From the NCBI GenBank assembly GCA_030147525.1, contig JASBVF010000020.1:1-64000 (forward strand): a stretch of 64,000 nucleotides of DNA. The letters run 5' to 3'. The notes below the pieces were generated by a model, which ran no database searches, was not told where the DNA came from, and worked only from the letters and a program-made list of their open reading frames with translations. This DNA is from Bacteroidota bacterium (GTDB taxonomy: Bacteria; Bacteroidota; Bacteroidia; Chitinophagales; Saprospiraceae). This document shows, one piece after another, positions 27,637 through 37,130 of this stretch. Both the position numbers and the translations under genes were made by a program. Position 1 is the first letter of the stretch, and each line of letters starts with the position of its first letter.

Positions 27637-30600
27637 ATAAAAAAACTACTCCCCGTATTTTACCTGTTAGCCGGATTGTTGACTTCCTCCGCACAGGCAC
27701 AATATCAATCATTTCATTTTGAAAGGTTGACAGTGGAGGATGGTTTGCCCAATCCTTCCGTTTTGGATATTATGCAAGATCGCCAGGGGTTCATGTGGTT
27801 CGGCACTTTGTCGGGCATCGTCAGGTACGATGGGCATGAGATGAAAGTTTATTACCCGGCCGGCGAACATCGTGACAGTTTGCCGGAACGAGATATTCCA
27901 AAGTTTTACCAGGATAAGACCGGAAACATTTGGGTGACGTTTCGTTATCAAAAAGCCAAACTGTTCAGGTACGATATTTCAAGCGACAGTTTTATTCCCT
28001 ATTTATTGCATCCTGAGGCTGAAAAACAGATCATCGAACGGTCTCCTTCTTTTATTACCGAAGATAAACTGGGCCGCCTGCTGATCGGCACCTGGGGTGG
28101 CGGCATGTATGCCGTGTATGTCGAAAAGGAAAAGGAGGGAATAGCACCGGCGGACCTGCCCTATCTTCGTTTCCTGCATGTGCCGGGCGAACCCGGCACC
28201 ATCGCCTCGGATGCCATGTCCGTGATTGTGGAGGAAGATACGGAGGGTAATATCTGGATTCCGACGGACGACGGTTTGTGCAAATTTATCCCGGAAACAA
28301 ATCAATTCGAAACCTTTCTGTTTACAAACGATACCATCTGGCTGGCCAATGAATTCAACTGCGTTCTTTTCGAAAAACCCCGGACACTCTGGGTTGGCAG
28401 TGCCATTCACGGCTTGTTGAAATTTGATTTGGAAACTGAAAGGTTTGTGGAGCAATACCAGCATGACCCCGGCAACCCGTACAGCATTTCACACAATCTG
28501 GTAGCAAAAATCATAAAAGCCAGAGACGGGAAATACTGGGTGGGCGCCATGGGAAGGCTTGATATTTTTGATCCGAAAACTAAAAAGTTCACCCATGTCA
28601 AAGGGGACAGTCACGATAACTGGGGAGCCAATTTCCGGTGGAATAATGCCATGATCAGCGACTCTTCCGGCAATATCTGGCTGGCAACCTGGCAAACAGG
28701 TATTTATAAATTAAATCTTGACAACGGAAATTTCTACTTCACGGACGATTCGTTTTTCACGAAAAACAGTAAAAATTCAAAAGATGTCATTGTGCGATTT
28801 GAAGACCGTGACGGATATCTTTGGCTGGATAATGAGGCAGGTGAGCTTTTTAAATGGAACCCCCACTCCAATCAAATCCGGTATTTTTACCCCGGAAAGA
28901 ATTTGCAATCAGCATCTGCAGATCAACAGGATGGGCGGTCATTGATTGGCAATTCCGGTTTTATCTGGCATTTTTTCCAAGGCAACTTGTATCGTATCGA
29001 TCCCTCCTCAGGAGAAAGCAGGCGTTTTGCCACTCCGGGAGTCCATATTTACTGGATATACCGAACGAGCGATGGCAAGATCTGGGCCAGCACAAATGAT
29101 TCCGACATCTGTCTGATGACGGATGAGCAGACCGCTAAGTTCAAATGTTTTGGCCAAAACGGAGGGCTTGAACCGGCAGCGATTTACTGGATCATGGCCA
29201 CCGTAACGGCCGAAAAAGACCCGCAGGGCAACTTTTGGTTTGGCACTAATCAAAATGGATTGTACCGCCTGGACGGAAAAACCGGCAAGATGGAATACCT
29301 TCTGCCAGATTACGGTATTCATCAAATCCATTTCGACAGCCACGGCAACTGCTGGATGGCCACCCACAGCGGTGGGCTCAAGCTTTTCGACCCTCAAAAA
29401 CGAAAGTTGATTCATCTGGACAAGAAAGTAACGGCTGAACTTAGTATCGTCAGGGGCATACAGGAAGATAAAAACGGCACCCTGTGGATGAAAACACCGA
29501 AGGGTGTTGCCCAATTTGATCCGACGACCCGGCAGGTAATCCGTATTTTTGATTACAAAAACTGGATGGAACCGGACAAGAACTGGTACGGTGGAAACAC
29601 ATCGGTAAAAACCCGGAATGGCGAGCTGTATTTTAACAGCCCGAGCGGTATTTTGTATTTTCACCCCGACAGCCTGCGCTTTGACACGATTCCTCCGAAA
29701 GTAGCGCTGACCGCACTCCACCTGTTTAATGAACCGGTCAACCCGGGCGACGATTCTCCCCTGAAACAGCATATTTCATACACCCGCAAGATAGAACTGG
29801 CTCACTGGCAAAATGATATTACGCTGTATTTTGCAGGGCTTCATTTTAAAATGCCGGAAGAAAACAACTACAGTTTCAAACTTGAAAATTATGATCATGA
29901 CTGGCGTCCTCCCGGCCAGATTCGCAGCGCCAACTATACCAGCCTCAGTCCCGGCCAATACACATTTCGCCTGAAAGCAGCCAACTCTGACGGCGTCTGG
30001 AGCGATGAAACAACGCTCGATATTTTGATCAAAAAACCCTGGTGGGCTACCTGGTGGGCCGGTATGATCTTTCTAGGAATAATTGGATTTGTGCTGCTGG
30101 GAATCAGGGATTATGAAATGCGACGCCAGAAAGCAAAGGCAGAAGCTGAACGCCTCTCCGAACTCGATGCCGTCAAATCAAAACTCTACACCAATATTAC
30201 CCACGAATTCCGGACGCCGCTGACCATCATTCTCGGCGTGACCGAGCAACTCAAAACGCAGGCTACAGAGGGCATGAAGTCGGGGCTTGATCTCGTCAAA
30301 CGAAACGGCCAACAACTCCTTCATCTTGTCAACCAGATTCTGGACCTCTCTAAACTGGAGTCCGGCTTTTTAACATTTGACCAGAAACAAGGCAATGTGG
30401 TCAGCTACCTGCATTACCTCACGGAGTCGTTTCATTCTTTTGCCAAAGAAAAGAATATCAGAATCCGTTTCGTCACTGACACAGAGCTGATAAAAATGGA
30501 CTTTGACCCACAGCGGCTTCAGCAGGTTGTGAGCAACCTGTTGTCCAATGCCATTAAGTTCACCCCTTCCGGCGGAACAGTGACGGTGATCGTGGAGCAC

Positions 30601-31740
30601 CCCGGCAAGCAATTAAAACTATCAATCAGTGATACCGGCGCCGGCATTTCGAAGGATAAAATCCATAAAATATTTGACCGTTTTTACCAGGCTGACGATT
30701 CTACCACCCGCCAGGGAGGCGGCACGGGTATCGGGCTGGCGCTGACCCACGAGCTGGTGAATTTGATGGGAGGAAAAATTGATGTTTTTTCAGAACTGGG
30801 CGTTGGAACCAAGTTTGTGGTGACGCTACCAATAAATACAAGTAACAGCACCCCCCCGCTCGCCGGATTCAGCGCTTACGGATTGGAAGCAGTCGACAAA
30901 ACTACGCAGCCCTCCAGACCTGTATCACCTGCCAGAAAAGTCCCTGCCAATGCACCATTGATCCTCATCATGGAAGACAATGAAGATGTTGCAACTTACA
31001 TTGCTTCCTGCCTGGACTCGACCTACCGAATCATGATAGCAGCGAACGGACGCCAGGGCATCGACGTTGCGTTGGAACACATCCCCGACCTCATCGTCAG
31101 CGACGTGATGATGCCGGAAATGGACGGTTACGAAGTGTGCAACTTTTTGAAAAACGACGAACGCACCAATCACATCCCCATCATCCTCCTCACGGCTAAA
31201 GCCGATGAAACTTCCAAGCTTCAGGGGCTTAGCGGCGGAGCCGATGCCTACCTTTTCAAGCCTTTCAACCCGCAGGAGTTGCAGATACGCATCAGCAGAT
31301 TGCTGGCGCTCCGCAAAAAATTACAGGCTCGATACCTGCAAATGGCCGGGCTCTCCAGCAACTACCTGGAGGAAAAAGAAAGATCCGGGGGAGAAACTAC
31401 GGACGAAATTTTCATTAAAAAAGTCAGGGAAATAATAGAAGCCAATCTGGACAACAACCAGTTCTCCGTTCCGGATCTTATGACCGAGCTGGGCATGAGC
31501 CGCACGCAGCTTCACCGTAAAATAACCAGCATGACCGGGCACTCTGCCGCTCATTTCGTTCGCCTTGTCCGGCTGGCCAAGGCCAAACAACTGATGAAAA
31601 ACGACGCCCTTTCCATCTCTGAAATTTCCTATCAAACCGGCTTTACCTCACCGGACTATTTCTCAAGGGTTTTTAAAAAAGAAACAGGTATGACGCCACG
31701 AGAATACCGGGAGAACAGCAGCGACCGTGAAGTATTTTAA
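27637..31740 (+). CDS. hybrid two-component system regulator (HTCS), with apparent non-standard start codon
   Basis: About 1367 residues. A periplasmic sensor of two-component regulator propeller repeats comes first (TVEDGLPNPSVLDIMQDRQG and many WFGT/WLAT blades, to about 690). Then come a Y_Y_Y domain (NYSFKLENYDHDW), one transmembrane helix, and HisKA with the phospho-His in NITHEFRTPL (H843 counted from the TTG at 27676). HATPase (GGGTGIGLALTHELV), a receiver with Asp in LIVSDVMMPEMDG (D1143) and an AraC HTH (ISEISYQTGFTSPDYFSRVF) follow. The frame upstream of TTG 27676 encodes KKLLPVFYLLAGLLTSSAQA, a full signal peptide, but a stop occurs at 27619 and only ATT/ATA codons precede the lysines. 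I place the start at the ATA at 27637. It probably regulates the divergent susC-susD. Confidence 0.9.
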   Translation: MKKLLPVFYLLAGLLTSSAQAQYQSFHFERLTVEDGLPNPSVLDIMQDRQGFMWFGTLSGIVRYDGHEMKVYYPAGEHRDSLPERDIPKFYQDKTGNIWVTFRYQKAKLFRYDISSDSFIPYLLHPEAEKQIIERSPSFITEDKLGRLLIGTWGGGMYAVYVEKEKEGIAPADLPYLRFLHVPGEPGTIASDAMSVIVEEDTEGNIWIPTDDGLCKFIPETNQFETFLFTNDTIWLANEFNCVLFEKPRTLWVGSAIHGLLKFDLETERFVEQYQHDPGNPYSISHNLVAKIIKARDGKYWVGAMGRLDIFDPKTKKFTHVKGDSHDNWGANFRWNNAMISDSSGNIWLATWQTGIYKLNLDNGNFYFTDDSFFTKNSKNSKDVIVRFEDRDGYLWLDNEAGELFKWNPHSNQIRYFYPGKNLQSASADQQDGRSLIGNSGFIWHFFQGNLYRIDPSSGESRRFATPGVHIYWIYRTSDGKIWASTNDSDICLMTDEQTAKFKCFGQNGGLEPAAIYWIMATVTAEKDPQGNFWFGTNQNGLYRLDGKTGKMEYLLPDYGIHQIHFDSHGNCWMATHSGGLKLFDPQKRKLIHLDKKVTAELSIVRGIQEDKNGTLWMKTPKGVAQFDPTTRQVIRIFDYKNWMEPDKNWYGGNTSVKTRNGELYFNSPSGILYFHPDSLRFDTIPPKVALTALHLFNEPVNPGDDSPLKQHISYTRKIELAHWQNDITLYFAGLHFKMPEENNYSFKLENYDHDWRPPGQIRSANYTSLSPGQYTFRLKAANSDGVWSDETTLDILIKKPWWATWWAGMIFLGIIGFVLLGIRDYEMRRQKAKAEAERLSELDAVKSKLYTNITHEFRTPLTIILGVTEQLKTQATEGMKSGLDLVKRNGQQLLHLVNQILDLSKLESGFLTFDQKQGNVVSYLHYLTESFHSFAKEKNIRIRFVTDTELIKMDFDPQRLQQVVSNLLSNAIKFTPSGGTVTVIVEHPGKQLKLSISDTGAGISKDKIHKIFDRFYQADDSTTRQGGGTGIGLALTHELVNLMGGKIDVFSELGVGTKFVVTLPINTSNSTPPLAGFSAYGLEAVDKTTQPSRPVSPARKVPANAPLILIMEDNEDVATYIASCLDSTYRIMIAANGRQGIDVALEHIPDLIVSDVMMPEMDGYEVCNFLKNDERTNHIPIILLTAKADETSKLQGLSGGADAYLFKPFNPQELQIRISRLLALRKKLQARYLQMAGLSSNYLEEKERSGGETTDEIFIKKVREIIEANLDNNQFSVPDLMTELGMSRTQLHRKITSMTGHSAAHFVRLVRLAKAKQLMKNDALSISEISYQTGFTSPDYFSRVFKKETGMTPREYRENSSDREVF

Positions 31741-32189
31741 AAATTGACAAGGTTGGATATTTAAGAAAAGTCATCTGGTTCACATACTAAAAGTCATTGC
31801 AATTTCCCTCCAATTTGACATATCATCTCCCATTGATATTCCGGTTGGTTTTCAGCGTAGCAGTACTCAAAACGGCCTGACGCACATATTGCGGGAGCCA
31901 TTGGCATTTACGCTTGCCTAACCCATCACCCATCTTAGCCGCTCAAGCTCTGCCAAATTTGTAAGGACTAAGGCTAAAAACAAGCGAAACTTTCAGCATA
32001 GAAAGCCTATAGCGGAACAATTTTACAGCATTTTGGAACAAATGTGCAAAACCAGCCAGCTTCTCTCCTCTACCTTTCCGCCGCTATCAGGATATCTGAA
32101 GTCCTTTCTTTGATCAACTTCCCAAAACATCCAACCCAAGGAATCCCCTTTAAAAGCCGGCTAAATTTCTAAACCTTAAACACTCCGCC
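31741..32189. other. gene-free stretch
   Basis: About 450 bases between the HTCS gene and the GH114-like gene. No supported frame, strong hairpin or tandem repeat was seen. It probably carries the downstream gene's promoter, since the gap is too long for tight coupling. Confidence 0.45.
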
Positions 32190-35100
32190 ATGATGACAAC
32201 TTTTACCTGTAAGTTCAACCTCTCCCGTTGCTCTTTTATTCACTTCCCTCCCATCAAACACATTTTTTTTACCTCATTTTTTATAGCGATAACCTTTGGG
32301 TTGCTATCTGCCCAGGGGCCGCTCGAGCCCGGCCGGTTGGCTGTTTACTTTGGTTATCCGAGTGCAGTCAATGGAGCCGGTGGCGACATTAACGCTGCCG
32401 CCGATGTTTTTGATGATTACGATGTGGTCATCCTGGGAGCCTGGCTGCACCTGCCTCAGTATGACCCTCAGGATCCCAACAGAAATAATGCTGTGTGGGA
32501 CAATGGCTGTACCCAAAACGCCCATGAAGACCATGATAACACAACGGCAATCATCAATTTAGTGCCGCCCACCACAGCCATTTTCGGGTATGTTTCCCTG
32601 GGTGGAGAAAACACGGTACGGACCTGTCCGCCCAATGACCCCAACAAGGTTCCTGTACCGCTGTCCATGACAGAAATAGAAACGGCTGTTGACCAATGGG
32701 AAGCCATGGGTGTGGACGGCATTTTCCTTGATGAAGCGGGCTACGATTTCGGCACCGACCGTGAACGTCAGAACCAGGCTATCGACTACGTTCACTCAAA
32801 AGGGCTGCGTGTATTTATCAACGCCTACAATCCTGACGACCTCTTCAGTACGGAAGTAGTCGGTCAAGTCTATTTCGGAGCCGGAAACCTCGCCGGACAG
32901 ACCTCCACGCTGGCCATGAACCCAAACGGCGTGGGGACTTCGCTTGCCTCCAATGACATTTTCATGCTCGAAAGCTTTCAGATAATTGCCGGCAATTACC
33001 TGGACCCCGGCTTTTGGGAAGACCTTGCCGACAAAGCAAAGTACTACCATGAACTGCACGGCACCGAGGTGGCTACCGTCACAACTATTTCTGACGTATT
33101 GCCCGCCGGTAATTGCAACGATCATTTCGATCAGGCAGCGTTTGATTACGCGTGGTGGAGTACCTTCATCCACGGCTTCGATTACATGGGATGGGGAGAA
33201 CCAAATGCTTTTTCCGCATCCGGGCCCTGCGCTTCAGAACTTCCCTGGCGCAGTCCTCCGGTCACCGGCGGGTCAGGTACAGTTTTCACAGATGCAGAAG
33301 TCAGACACGATTTGAACATACATACCCGAAATACAGACGTTGGACAGATTGTGCTGAACACAAATGCACACACTGGTCAGTTCACCTTACTGCCAACCCC
33401 TCCACCCGACCCCGGGCCGGGCATTACCCCGCCCGCCGACATGGTAACCTGGTGGACCGGAGATGGGGACGCCACTGATTTAATTGGCTCTAACGACGGA
33501 AGCCTTGCACCGAAAAAATCCTGGTTTGCATCCGGCATGGTGGACGATGCTTTCAGTTTCGACGGCTTCAATGATTTTATACCGTTCGGCACCGGGCCTT
33601 CACTCACCGGCACGGGACCTTTCACCATCGATGCATGGATAAAAACCACTGATCCGGACGGTACAATTATTCAACAGCGGGACGCTACTCCGACCGGGTA
33701 TGACGGCGAATATGCCATTTACCTAAGCGGGGGAAAAGTCTGCTGTTACACTTACGATGATGAGCATCCGTACACATTGGATTTGAATTTTTGCTCTAAC
33801 CAGAGCGTCGATGACGGCGTTTTCCATCTCATTGCCCTGGTACGTGATGCGAATGGTACAGGAACCATCTACATCGACGGGGTGGCTGACAATTCTCAAA
33901 CAGCCCCAATTACCAACCTGAAGCCTTTAGGTGTATTCCTTGGAGCCGATAAGCGGGACAATGCACTATTGTATAAAGGCATTATCGATGAAGTGGAAAT
34001 TTTCACCCGTGACCTCAGCCAGGCGGAAATCCAGTCAATTTACAATGCAGGTCCGGCCGGCAAGGCTAAGAATGATGTAACGCCGCCAGCTGTAGTTTGC
34101 CAAAACATTACCGTATATCTGGATGAAAACGGAGTAGCCGGTATCCAACCTGCCGACATCGACGGCGGCACAACTGACGATAGCGGAAATTTCACCCTTG
34201 CAATAACAGCAGGCGAAACGAGCTTCGATTGTGCCGACGCAGCAGCATCTTTCACCGTTACACTTACCGCTACAGATGCGGTCGGGAATTCAGCCAGCTG
34301 TGATGCGGAAGTTACTGTCAACGACATTGACACGGACGGTGACGGAACGGCTGATTGCAACGACGGTTGTCCATTAGACCCAAACAAGATTACTGCCGGC
34401 ATTTGCGGTTGCGGCGTTGCCGACACAGATTCTGACGGAGACGGAACGGCTGATTGCAACGATGGATGTCCGAACGATCCAGACAAAACTGATCCTGGAA
34501 CTTGCGGTTGCGGCATAGCTGATACCGATTCTGACGGAGACGGAATAGCAGATTGCAACGATGGATGCCCGAACGACCCAGCAAAGACTGATCCGGGTAT
34601 TTGCGGTTGCGGTACAGCCGACACCGATTCTGACGGAGACGGAACGGTTGATTGTAATGACGGATGCCCGAACGATCCAGACAAGACTGATCCGGGTATT
34701 TGCGGTTGCGGCGTAAGTGATGTTGACACGGACAATGACGGAATAGCAGATTGCAACGATGGTTGTCCAAACGATCCAAACAAAACTGAACCCGGAGTTT
34801 GCGGCTGCGGAAATCCTGAAACACCAATAACCTGGTATGCCGATTCGGACAATGACGACTTTGGCGATCCGGAAATTACCATCCAAGCCTGCATCGTACC
34901 ACCAGGATTTGTAGCCAACAACACAGACTGCGATGACTTGGACGATACGGTCTATCCCGGTGCCCCGGAACTTTGCGACGGTGTAGATAACAATTGCAAC
35001 GGTTTGATTGATACAGATGATCCGGAGTTCGAAGACAATACGCCGCCCACTATCACCTGTCCGGCAGATATTTTCGTCGACAACGATCCGGGAGTGTGCA

Positions 35101-36305
35101 GTGCTGTCGTGAGCTATAATGTCACCGGTAGCGACAACTGTCCTTCGCCAACACTGACGCAAACCGAAGGCTTTGCTTCCGGTTCAGCCTTCCCGGTGGG
35201 TACTACGGAAAATACCTGGGAGGTATCCGATGCTTCAGGTAACACCGCCACTTGCTCATTCAATATAACCGTGGAGAAAACCGGCGATCCCGATCTGTTA
35301 TGGGCTTATACCATCATCGGTTTCAAAGATGTAAAGTTGAGGGAAAATACCGTGCTTAACGGTGGAGTGGGAATTGTTAACAACAACAAAAAGGTTAAAC
35401 TGGAAAACAACTCAATGGTCACTGCGGCAAACACATTTGTGAAAGCCCCGGTTCTCGATCTGAACAGCGGTAGTCTGGTGACTACCTACATTGACGAACA
35501 GGTGGATGAAAACCTTTTACCTGCGTTTCAGGAAAACACTTCGCCCTGCAACAACAACATCATCATCCCGGACAACAGCGGTTTGGTTACGCTGGATGAT
35601 GATTGCTACGGCAATATTGAAATTGGCAAAAACGTCAGCGTTACCTTCTCCGGCCACAATGTCGTTACAGCAAAAGAGCTGTTAGTAAAAGAAGGAGCAA
35701 GCGTGACTTTTGATCAACCTACTGAAATCCTGCTGGACAAAAAGCTCATTACAGAGAGCGATGTAACAATTGATGATGGCGGACTGATGGTCTGGATCTA
35801 CGCCGAAAATCACGTGATCATTGAAAGAGGCAACGATATCTCAGCTAATATTTATTCTGAAAAGAATATCCTGGTGGAAACTGCCAGCACCAATGATCCG
35901 ACCTACATGACAGGGTTATTCATCGCCGACAAAATTGACTCGAAAGATTTTGTTTTCTGGAACTGGAACCCTGATGCTTGCCCTGTCAACGGCGGAGGCC
36001 AGCAACTGCTTGCTCCTGATAGTGGTTTCAACACGGCTCCAATTTCCGGAAGCTTACAGCTTGAGCTGTATCCGAACCCGGCCGGCTATATGACAAATAT
36101 CCGCTTGAAGGGAATCCAAGGAGGTGAACAACTGAGCATTACCAATCAGTTTGGCAGGATTGTCTGGACTGAGCAACTGGAAGCTGGTCAGCTCTCAATC
36201 GATTTAGACCTTACAAACAGGCGATTTGCCAGTGGCATTTACTTTGTAAGTGTCAGAAATGATGCCGGCGAGCAGGTCGTGAAACGGCTGGTCGTTACGG
36301 ATTAA
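32190..36305 (+). CDS. secreted multidomain protein: GH114/spherulin-4-like TIM barrel, LamG, TSP3-type repeats, HYR, T9SS type A domain
   Basis: A 1371-residue protein with a signal peptide ending near LLSAQG (about 43). The N-terminal domain (about 45-400) resembles the GH114 / spherulation-specific family 4 barrel: RLAVYFGYPSAVNGAGG, FGYVSLGG, the probable acidic catalytic segment GVDGIFLDEAGYDFG, and VFINAYNPDD. A LamG/concanavalin-like domain follows at about 410-625. Five calcium-binding thrombospondin-3-type repeats (DSDGDGTADCNDGCPND) come next, then a MopE-like LCDGVDNNCNGLID, an HYR domain, a ~230-residue module shared with the 37131-43598 protein, and a type A sorting domain (LELYPNPAG to VKRLVVTD). 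GH114 enzymes cut galactosaminoglycans; the substrate here is inference. It lies next to a susCD/HTCS cassette. Confidence 0.85.
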   Translation: MMTTFTCKFNLSRCSFIHFPPIKHIFFTSFFIAITFGLLSAQGPLEPGRLAVYFGYPSAVNGAGGDINAAADVFDDYDVVILGAWLHLPQYDPQDPNRNNAVWDNGCTQNAHEDHDNTTAIINLVPPTTAIFGYVSLGGENTVRTCPPNDPNKVPVPLSMTEIETAVDQWEAMGVDGIFLDEAGYDFGTDRERQNQAIDYVHSKGLRVFINAYNPDDLFSTEVVGQVYFGAGNLAGQTSTLAMNPNGVGTSLASNDIFMLESFQIIAGNYLDPGFWEDLADKAKYYHELHGTEVATVTTISDVLPAGNCNDHFDQAAFDYAWWSTFIHGFDYMGWGEPNAFSASGPCASELPWRSPPVTGGSGTVFTDAEVRHDLNIHTRNTDVGQIVLNTNAHTGQFTLLPTPPPDPGPGITPPADMVTWWTGDGDATDLIGSNDGSLAPKKSWFASGMVDDAFSFDGFNDFIPFGTGPSLTGTGPFTIDAWIKTTDPDGTIIQQRDATPTGYDGEYAIYLSGGKVCCYTYDDEHPYTLDLNFCSNQSVDDGVFHLIALVRDANGTGTIYIDGVADNSQTAPITNLKPLGVFLGADKRDNALLYKGIIDEVEIFTRDLSQAEIQSIYNAGPAGKAKNDVTPPAVVCQNITVYLDENGVAGIQPADIDGGTTDDSGNFTLAITAGETSFDCADAAASFTVTLTATDAVGNSASCDAEVTVNDIDTDGDGTADCNDGCPLDPNKITAGICGCGVADTDSDGDGTADCNDGCPNDPDKTDPGTCGCGIADTDSDGDGIADCNDGCPNDPAKTDPGICGCGTADTDSDGDGTVDCNDGCPNDPDKTDPGICGCGVSDVDTDNDGIADCNDGCPNDPNKTEPGVCGCGNPETPITWYADSDNDDFGDPEITIQACIVPPGFVANNTDCDDLDDTVYPGAPELCDGVDNNCNGLIDTDDPEFEDNTPPTITCPADIFVDNDPGVCSAVVSYNVTGSDNCPSPTLTQTEGFASGSAFPVGTTENTWEVSDASGNTATCSFNITVEKTGDPDLLWAYTIIGFKDVKLRENTVLNGGVGIVNNNKKVKLENNSMVTAANTFVKAPVLDLNSGSLVTTYIDEQVDENLLPAFQENTSPCNNNIIIPDNSGLVTLDDDCYGNIEIGKNVSVTFSGHNVVTAKELLVKEGASVTFDQPTEILLDKKLITESDVTIDDGGLMVWIYAENHVIIERGNDISANIYSEKNILVETASTNDPTYMTGLFIADKIDSKDFVFWNWNPDACPVNGGGQQLLAPDSGFNTAPISGSLQLELYPNPAGYMTNIRLKGIQGGEQLSITNQFGRIVWTEQLEAGQLSIDLDLTNRRFASGIYFVSVRNDAGEQVVKRLVVTD

Positions 36306-36328
36306 ACTTTTTACAGAGACGGAGTTTT

Positions 36329-36461
36329 GCAGAGCCGTCGGGTAATTGAAATTGAGAAATTATCAGAAATTGGAAATTTAGTCCACATCTTTGATTTTCA
36401 AGTAGTTACTTAATTTCATAATATCGGTTAATTTTTCAATTTCAATTACCCAACGGCTCTG
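36329..36461. repeat. long inverted repeat between convergent genes
   Basis: The left arm from 36329 (gcagagccgtcgggtaattg and on) and the right arm ending at 36461 (caattacccaacggctctgc) pair over about 34 bases with few mismatches, leaving a loop of about 65 bases. The position between convergent stops suggests a shared terminator or a small palindromic element. Confidence 0.7.
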
Positions 36462-36503
36462 CTTTACGCTGTTTCATTTTCAAAAAACCAACTCACTCCG
36501 GCA

Positions 36504-36935
36504 TCACCTGCTTTCCAGGTTGTTTTTGAGTTTTCCCAAAATATCCTGTGCCTGCTGCCTCACAATACTGCGAATGATGCCGGATGCCAGTTTGAAAACA
36601 CCGTTCAGCTGAAAATCCAGTTGAATCTGCAGGGTGCTCACTACTTTTTGATCGGCCAAAATCAAATCAGCACGAATGGGAAAAACACTTTCCAGGGTTC
36701 TGGCAGAAAGTTGGCGATTATTGACCAAAGTGGTCACCTGGTAGGTGGTTTTCAGGCGACGGCCTGCGATCTGAGCTACCTCGATGTAGCGGCTGCCTTC
36801 CTGAATCGGCAAGGGATCCAGCATGATGACTTCCTCCAAAGCAGGGATGTAGTCTTTTCTGTTTTCGACGGCCAGGAGGTATTTAAAAATTTCCTCGACG
36901 GGAGCTTTTATTTCGATACTTTCTTGAACAGTCAT
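36504..36935 (-). CDS. SRPBCC (START-like/polyketide cyclase) superfamily protein
   Basis: A 143-residue cytoplasmic protein. The start at 36935 (MTVQESIEIKAPVEEIFKYL) begins exactly at the first strand of the fold; the 20 upstream open residues look untranslated. Pattern: SIEIKAPVEEIFKYLLAVEN, a central run of strands (SRYIEVAQIAGRRLKTTYQV), and a long C-terminal helix (SGIIRSIVRQQAQDILGKLK). Such proteins bind lipids or small hydrophobic ligands in a cavity. No ligand can be predicted. It appears to be transcribed alone. Confidence 0.75.
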   Translation of the reverse strand: MTVQESIEIKAPVEEIFKYLLAVENRKDYIPALEEVIMLDPLPIQEGSRYIEVAQIAGRRLKTTYQVTTLVNNRQLSARTLESVFPIRADLILADQKVVSTLQIQLDFQLNGVFKLASGIIRSIVRQQAQDILGKLKNNLESR

Positions 36936-37130
36936 ATGGTAAATGATTGTTATTGCGATCTCACGTTTATGCATCCCCTTCCCACTACCGACCAAACTAC
37001 GATATTTGAAGCAAAAAAAATTCTGTCAGCGTATGAAACACTGACAGAATTTATTTTTAAATAGAAGCGGTTGGTAAAAATGTAAGCCTTTCAACCATTG
37101 AAAAATCCTGGTTTGCAATTCGATATCCTG

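Noticed and set aside
34040-35162. Long minus-strand frames with repetitive SPSESVSA and YSVSVRI patterns
   Set aside because: Antisense shadows of the thrombospondin-3-type repeats of the GH114-like protein.
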